A model generated the notes under the pieces. It did not search any database. It was not told the origin of the DNA and saw nothing but the letters and a program-made list of their open reading frames with translations. This document shows positions 60,768-64,000 of a stretch of 64,000 bases of DNA, piece by piece. This stretch comes from Archegozetes longisetosus (lineage: Eukaryota; Arthropoda; Arachnida; Sarcoptiformes; Trhypochthoniidae). The stretch is taken from positions 15,177,172 through 15,241,171 of the forward strand of contig JAEMBT020000008.1 in the NCBI GenBank assembly GCA_018873245.2. Direction: 5' to 3'. How positions within the stretch are numbered: position 1 is the stretch's first letter; every line of letters starts with the position of its first letter. A program made the position numbers and the translations under genes.

Positions 60768-63700
60768 TCAATCCTTCGGAATAGTCTCGAGAAAGTCGAC
60801 TTCAACGATCTTATCGATGAAAGCTAGCGCTTCATCCATTGTATTCGAACATTTATCCTTCAATAGGTTTCCTTCGTTAGATGATTGACTCGTTTGTAAG
60901 CTTGATTTAAGAACAGTATGAAAAAATGGATGTAATTCTAACAAACTTTTAATTGAAGTTTTTGTAATTAATGGACACTTTGCTTTATATGGCAGTACTT
61001 CCACTTCTTTATTCTGTAACAAAATTAAATTCAATAAATCTTTTTCAAATGGAATTTATTTATTAACAAAATACCTTTGAATTCATTAGTTTATCGATAC
61101 GAACGACGTGCGGTTCAAAAGGCGGATAAGTCGATACATTGGAATTGGGATGGAGTGAGCTTTTATTTGGATGAATTCCATTAACCACAGTATTAGTATC
61201 TCTATTGCCTCCAATGAAAGCCCAACGGTACATCTGAAACTGTGGCAATGATTCGGCCGGCATTGCGATTGCCAAATCCAGTAGTTTACACGCGGCCAAA
61301 TAGAGTTGCATCCACGCCGGGTTGTTATGGGCGGCCAATCCGTTGCTATGACTTGTAACCCAACTCGAATCAAGATTTGCCAATCGCTGAATATGTGAAC
61401 TAAAACAATAGGATTAAAGCAAAATAAATTTGCTGTTGGAAAATAAGATCAATTTATGTTAGTCGTACCCATTGCTTTTCCTACCAATAATTAGAGAACC
61501 AAATTCAGTGTTAGAAATAGAAATAGAGATCCGAGTTATTAGAAAAGAGTCAATAGCATTAAACTAGCTAATTTGTTTATCGATTCAGATAAGAAAGCCA
61601 AATTCAAATATTTTGATCGAGACTCACCTAAATTCCGGAGTATCTGTCATTAATTCCATTTCAATGTGCAAAAATACTTGAAACTAATCAAATCAAATAA
61701 AACATTATTATTATCTTGAAAACTGTTTACTAAATAGCTTGGAAAAACCAAATCTTATATATCTATACCATTTCAGTGTAAATAAAAGGCCACAACGATG
61801 TCAAGTGATGTGCAGACATTCTCAATATAATGACCCGAAAACAAAGCAAAACTTGTGCCTGAACTAAAGGCGATTGACTCAAACGATGTGATTCTATTAG
61901 TTTTTCCTGTATTTCTGGCATATATTTTTGGTATTGATCACGTTCACTACACGACAAGATAAACGCCAACCTCTTCACCAAGTTAGCTCTTTGTTCGATT
62001 TCTTGATCTTTACTGCTAAACAGCTTAAGTGCACCACTCGATTGCGGGACTGACATTCTGGCCAAAAATTCTCTGAAAGTATTTTTGTCGTGCGTCATCA
62101 AATGGTCGACAATTGTCTTCCAATGACCAAAACATTCGGAATCCATTTGAAAAAATGTGGAATCGAGTAACAACTCGAAAGCATCTTTTCTCCAGGCTTT
62201 GCGTGTGTACTGATAACCAGATATATTCGACAGTAAATGAGAACAGGCACGAAAACTCGGAGAATTATGTTTACTACGATTTTTAAGGTATGGTGTGATA
62301 TAGTACATGATGTTTGATACAAGTGGTACTACTTTTTCTTTTTCTTCACTCACATAAACCACATCAAGAACTGGAGCCACAAACTGTAAAGTTTAAATTT
62401 AAATAATTCGAACTCAGAAAAAATGTTTCAAGTTTAAAGGCATTGACTTACTTCAGCCAAAGCACATAATGCTTGAACGCTAAACTTTGACAGAAAAGAG
62501 TTATCTACTTCAGAAGTATTAGACCGTTCGAAGTTTCCATCTACTGAATCGACTGCATGAAATGAATTTTCAGAGAATCCATTACTATCTTCTTCTTCCA
62601 AATGATCGGATTGCGGCCCAGGTATTACTTCTAGATTGCGCCTCAACCATTTTGTTTGTCCGAGTCGTGCGCCTGCCACGGTAGTGCACGCATCCACCAG
62701 TTTCTGCGCCACATCTTGGAGATCTTTTTGGTCTTTCCGATCTTCGATAAGAGGCGCTGCCTGAACGAACTCATGAAGTATCGCCAATAAATGGAACTGA
62801 ACGAGTGGCTGTGCAATCGATGATATAAGTAGCCCTTCTTTCAGTAGTAACAACACAGACTTCCAGCATTCGAGTAGCTGTGTTCCGGGAAACGCTTTGA
62901 TGTAAGCCAGAAAGAATTGCAACATACACACTTCAATGGGAGGCCGCTTCAAATTTTTGCTACTTGGGTTTGGTGGCTGTTTCATCGCTTGACGAATCGT
63001 TTGCAAAACTGATTCCATTGGAAGTACACGAATCGCTGCTACTAATTCGACTAACAATTTTTGGTCATCAGAACAATTTTGGACGATTTGTTTACGACTT
63101 TTGACATTATTAGTGTCTCTCAAGTCATACCAGACAATTGCAACCGAACTCATGAAATGAGAGCCATGTATTAAGGACAATGGCGACAAGAAACTTAAAA
63201 TATCCTGTTTAACTTCTTTGCTACTACCCATTATCTGCCAGCCATAGTCTGCGTTCTTTTCAGCAATGTTTATCTGTTTCCAGACAGTCAGCAATGCAGA
63301 TAAAACGCGTGGTAAATGAGTCAAAACTGTTTTTCTTGTGGATATCAACGGATCGTTTGCAGATCCGTCCCGACTAGCAGATGACACGTCTTGGTTTGAT
63401 TCAGAAACTGTAAACACATGAAAAATGTTCGATATCATTTGAAATGGTCCGGAATTAGAAGGCAAAAGATTAGACGATGTGGTGATAGGTTGTGGTTGTG
63501 GTGATAATGTAGGGCTCGTCACAGCGCTTGATGTATCCAGAAGGCAGTAATGACAAAGTGTTCCTAAACTTTTCAGTAATACTATCAAATAGTTTGATGA
63601 CATTTCGATTTTATCGTCTTTCATTGCTTTGGTTGAAATCTTGCTGGAACAGCTCTCCAGGTTCTGGCAAAGTTGAGTTAAAACGCAGACAACCAGACGC

Positions 63701-64000
63701 GATAACGAACGACCAGCGAATGGTAGCGTAGACTCAACTAATGCCAACCAATTGGCGTGCAAATGAGCTTTATGTGACTGCTGTAAAGCCGTTTGAATGG
63801 CTGACAGGAACATCGATTGAGCAGGAATTAGCATGTTTGGATAATACTTAAGCGATGACATTTGAGGCTGGAATCGGATTCGGGCCGCACGTGAATCACT
63901 TCCTTTTCGGTTGTGTGTCGGCTGTTCTTTATCCCCATTGTTCGGCGCCACCTTATGCTCTAAAATCATAATCTCTTCTAACAATTTAAGTAATGATTTT
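60768..64000 (-). CDS. DOP1: DOP1 (dopey family), C-terminal part; 5' end outside window
   Basis: Five exons are visible: 62452-64000 (open to the edge), 61769-62383, 61628-61683, 61075-61399 and 60768-61013 (stop TGA). The sequence follows vertebrate DOP1A/B closely, for example [73 protein letters not shown]-like text ([12 protein letters not shown]) and [13 protein letters not shown]. About 930 residues of this very large protein are present. DOP1 proteins act with MON2 on Golgi and endosome membranes in protein sorting and bind PI4P and kinesin-1 in mammals (family knowledge). The visible C-terminus is complete and has no frame breaks. The gene is co-oriented with the caspase and dystrophin downstream. 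Confidence 0.95.

Overview
This is a eukaryotic, AT-rich nuclear window, most likely from an arthropod and possibly a mite or other chelicerate (inference). The protein families are animal-specific (dystrophin, an initiator-type caspase, a five-CUB LEV-10-like receptor, DOP1). Exons are separated by many 43-100 nt introns plus a few multi-kilobase ones, and a short CCTAA (TTAGG-type) tract is present. There are no bacterial features: no operons, CRISPR arrays or convincing tRNA/rRNA genes.

Layout, left to right. (1) 1-15816, minus: 5' part of a secreted or membrane protein with a signal peptide, five CUB domains and an LDLa module, the layout of nematode LEV-10. Its 3' end lies outside the window and its first intron is 11.9 kb. 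(2) 16.05-20.7 kb: AT-rich divergent intergenic DNA with one decayed ORF. (3) 20741-21979, plus: three-exon gene for a divergent Sox/MATA-type HMG-box protein. (4) 22-25.4 kb: convergent intergenic DNA with a GC-richer island. (5) 25371-53407, minus: a complete dystrophin gene with 34 coding exons, about 3370 residues, two alternative first coding exons, a likely internal promoter for a short isoform, a 25-nt microexon in the WW domain and one single-base frame break. (6) 55527-57253, minus: complete five-exon caspase with a CARD-like prodomain. (7) 57.3-60.8 kb: repeat-rich intergenic DNA with a broken mariner transposase, a foldback element and one copy of a 545-bp duplication. (8) 60768-64000, minus: 3' part of DOP1 (dopey).

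Two observations stand out. First, a block of about 150 bp (with GCGGCCGC and a shared upstream ATG peptide beginning MSWLLEL) occurs twice, in the same orientation. It lies about 170 bp upstream of a splice donor with identical flanking CACATG|GTAA. One copy fronts the LEV-10-like signal-peptide exon; the other lies in a 5.5-kb dystrophin intron, where its donor would create an ATG in frame with the next dystrophin exon, giving a Dp140-sized isoform. Second, a different ~545-bp block with a TATA-like box and a conserved GTAAGT donor is duplicated upstream of both the caspase and full-length dystrophin. The window may therefore show duplicated promoter/first-exon modules feeding neighbouring genes, with mobile-element origin as the alternative.

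All exon boundaries were read by eye from GT-AG signals and reading-frame continuity. They are mutually consistent in phase (dystrophin exons sum to a multiple of three only after adding one missing base), but no transcript data were available.
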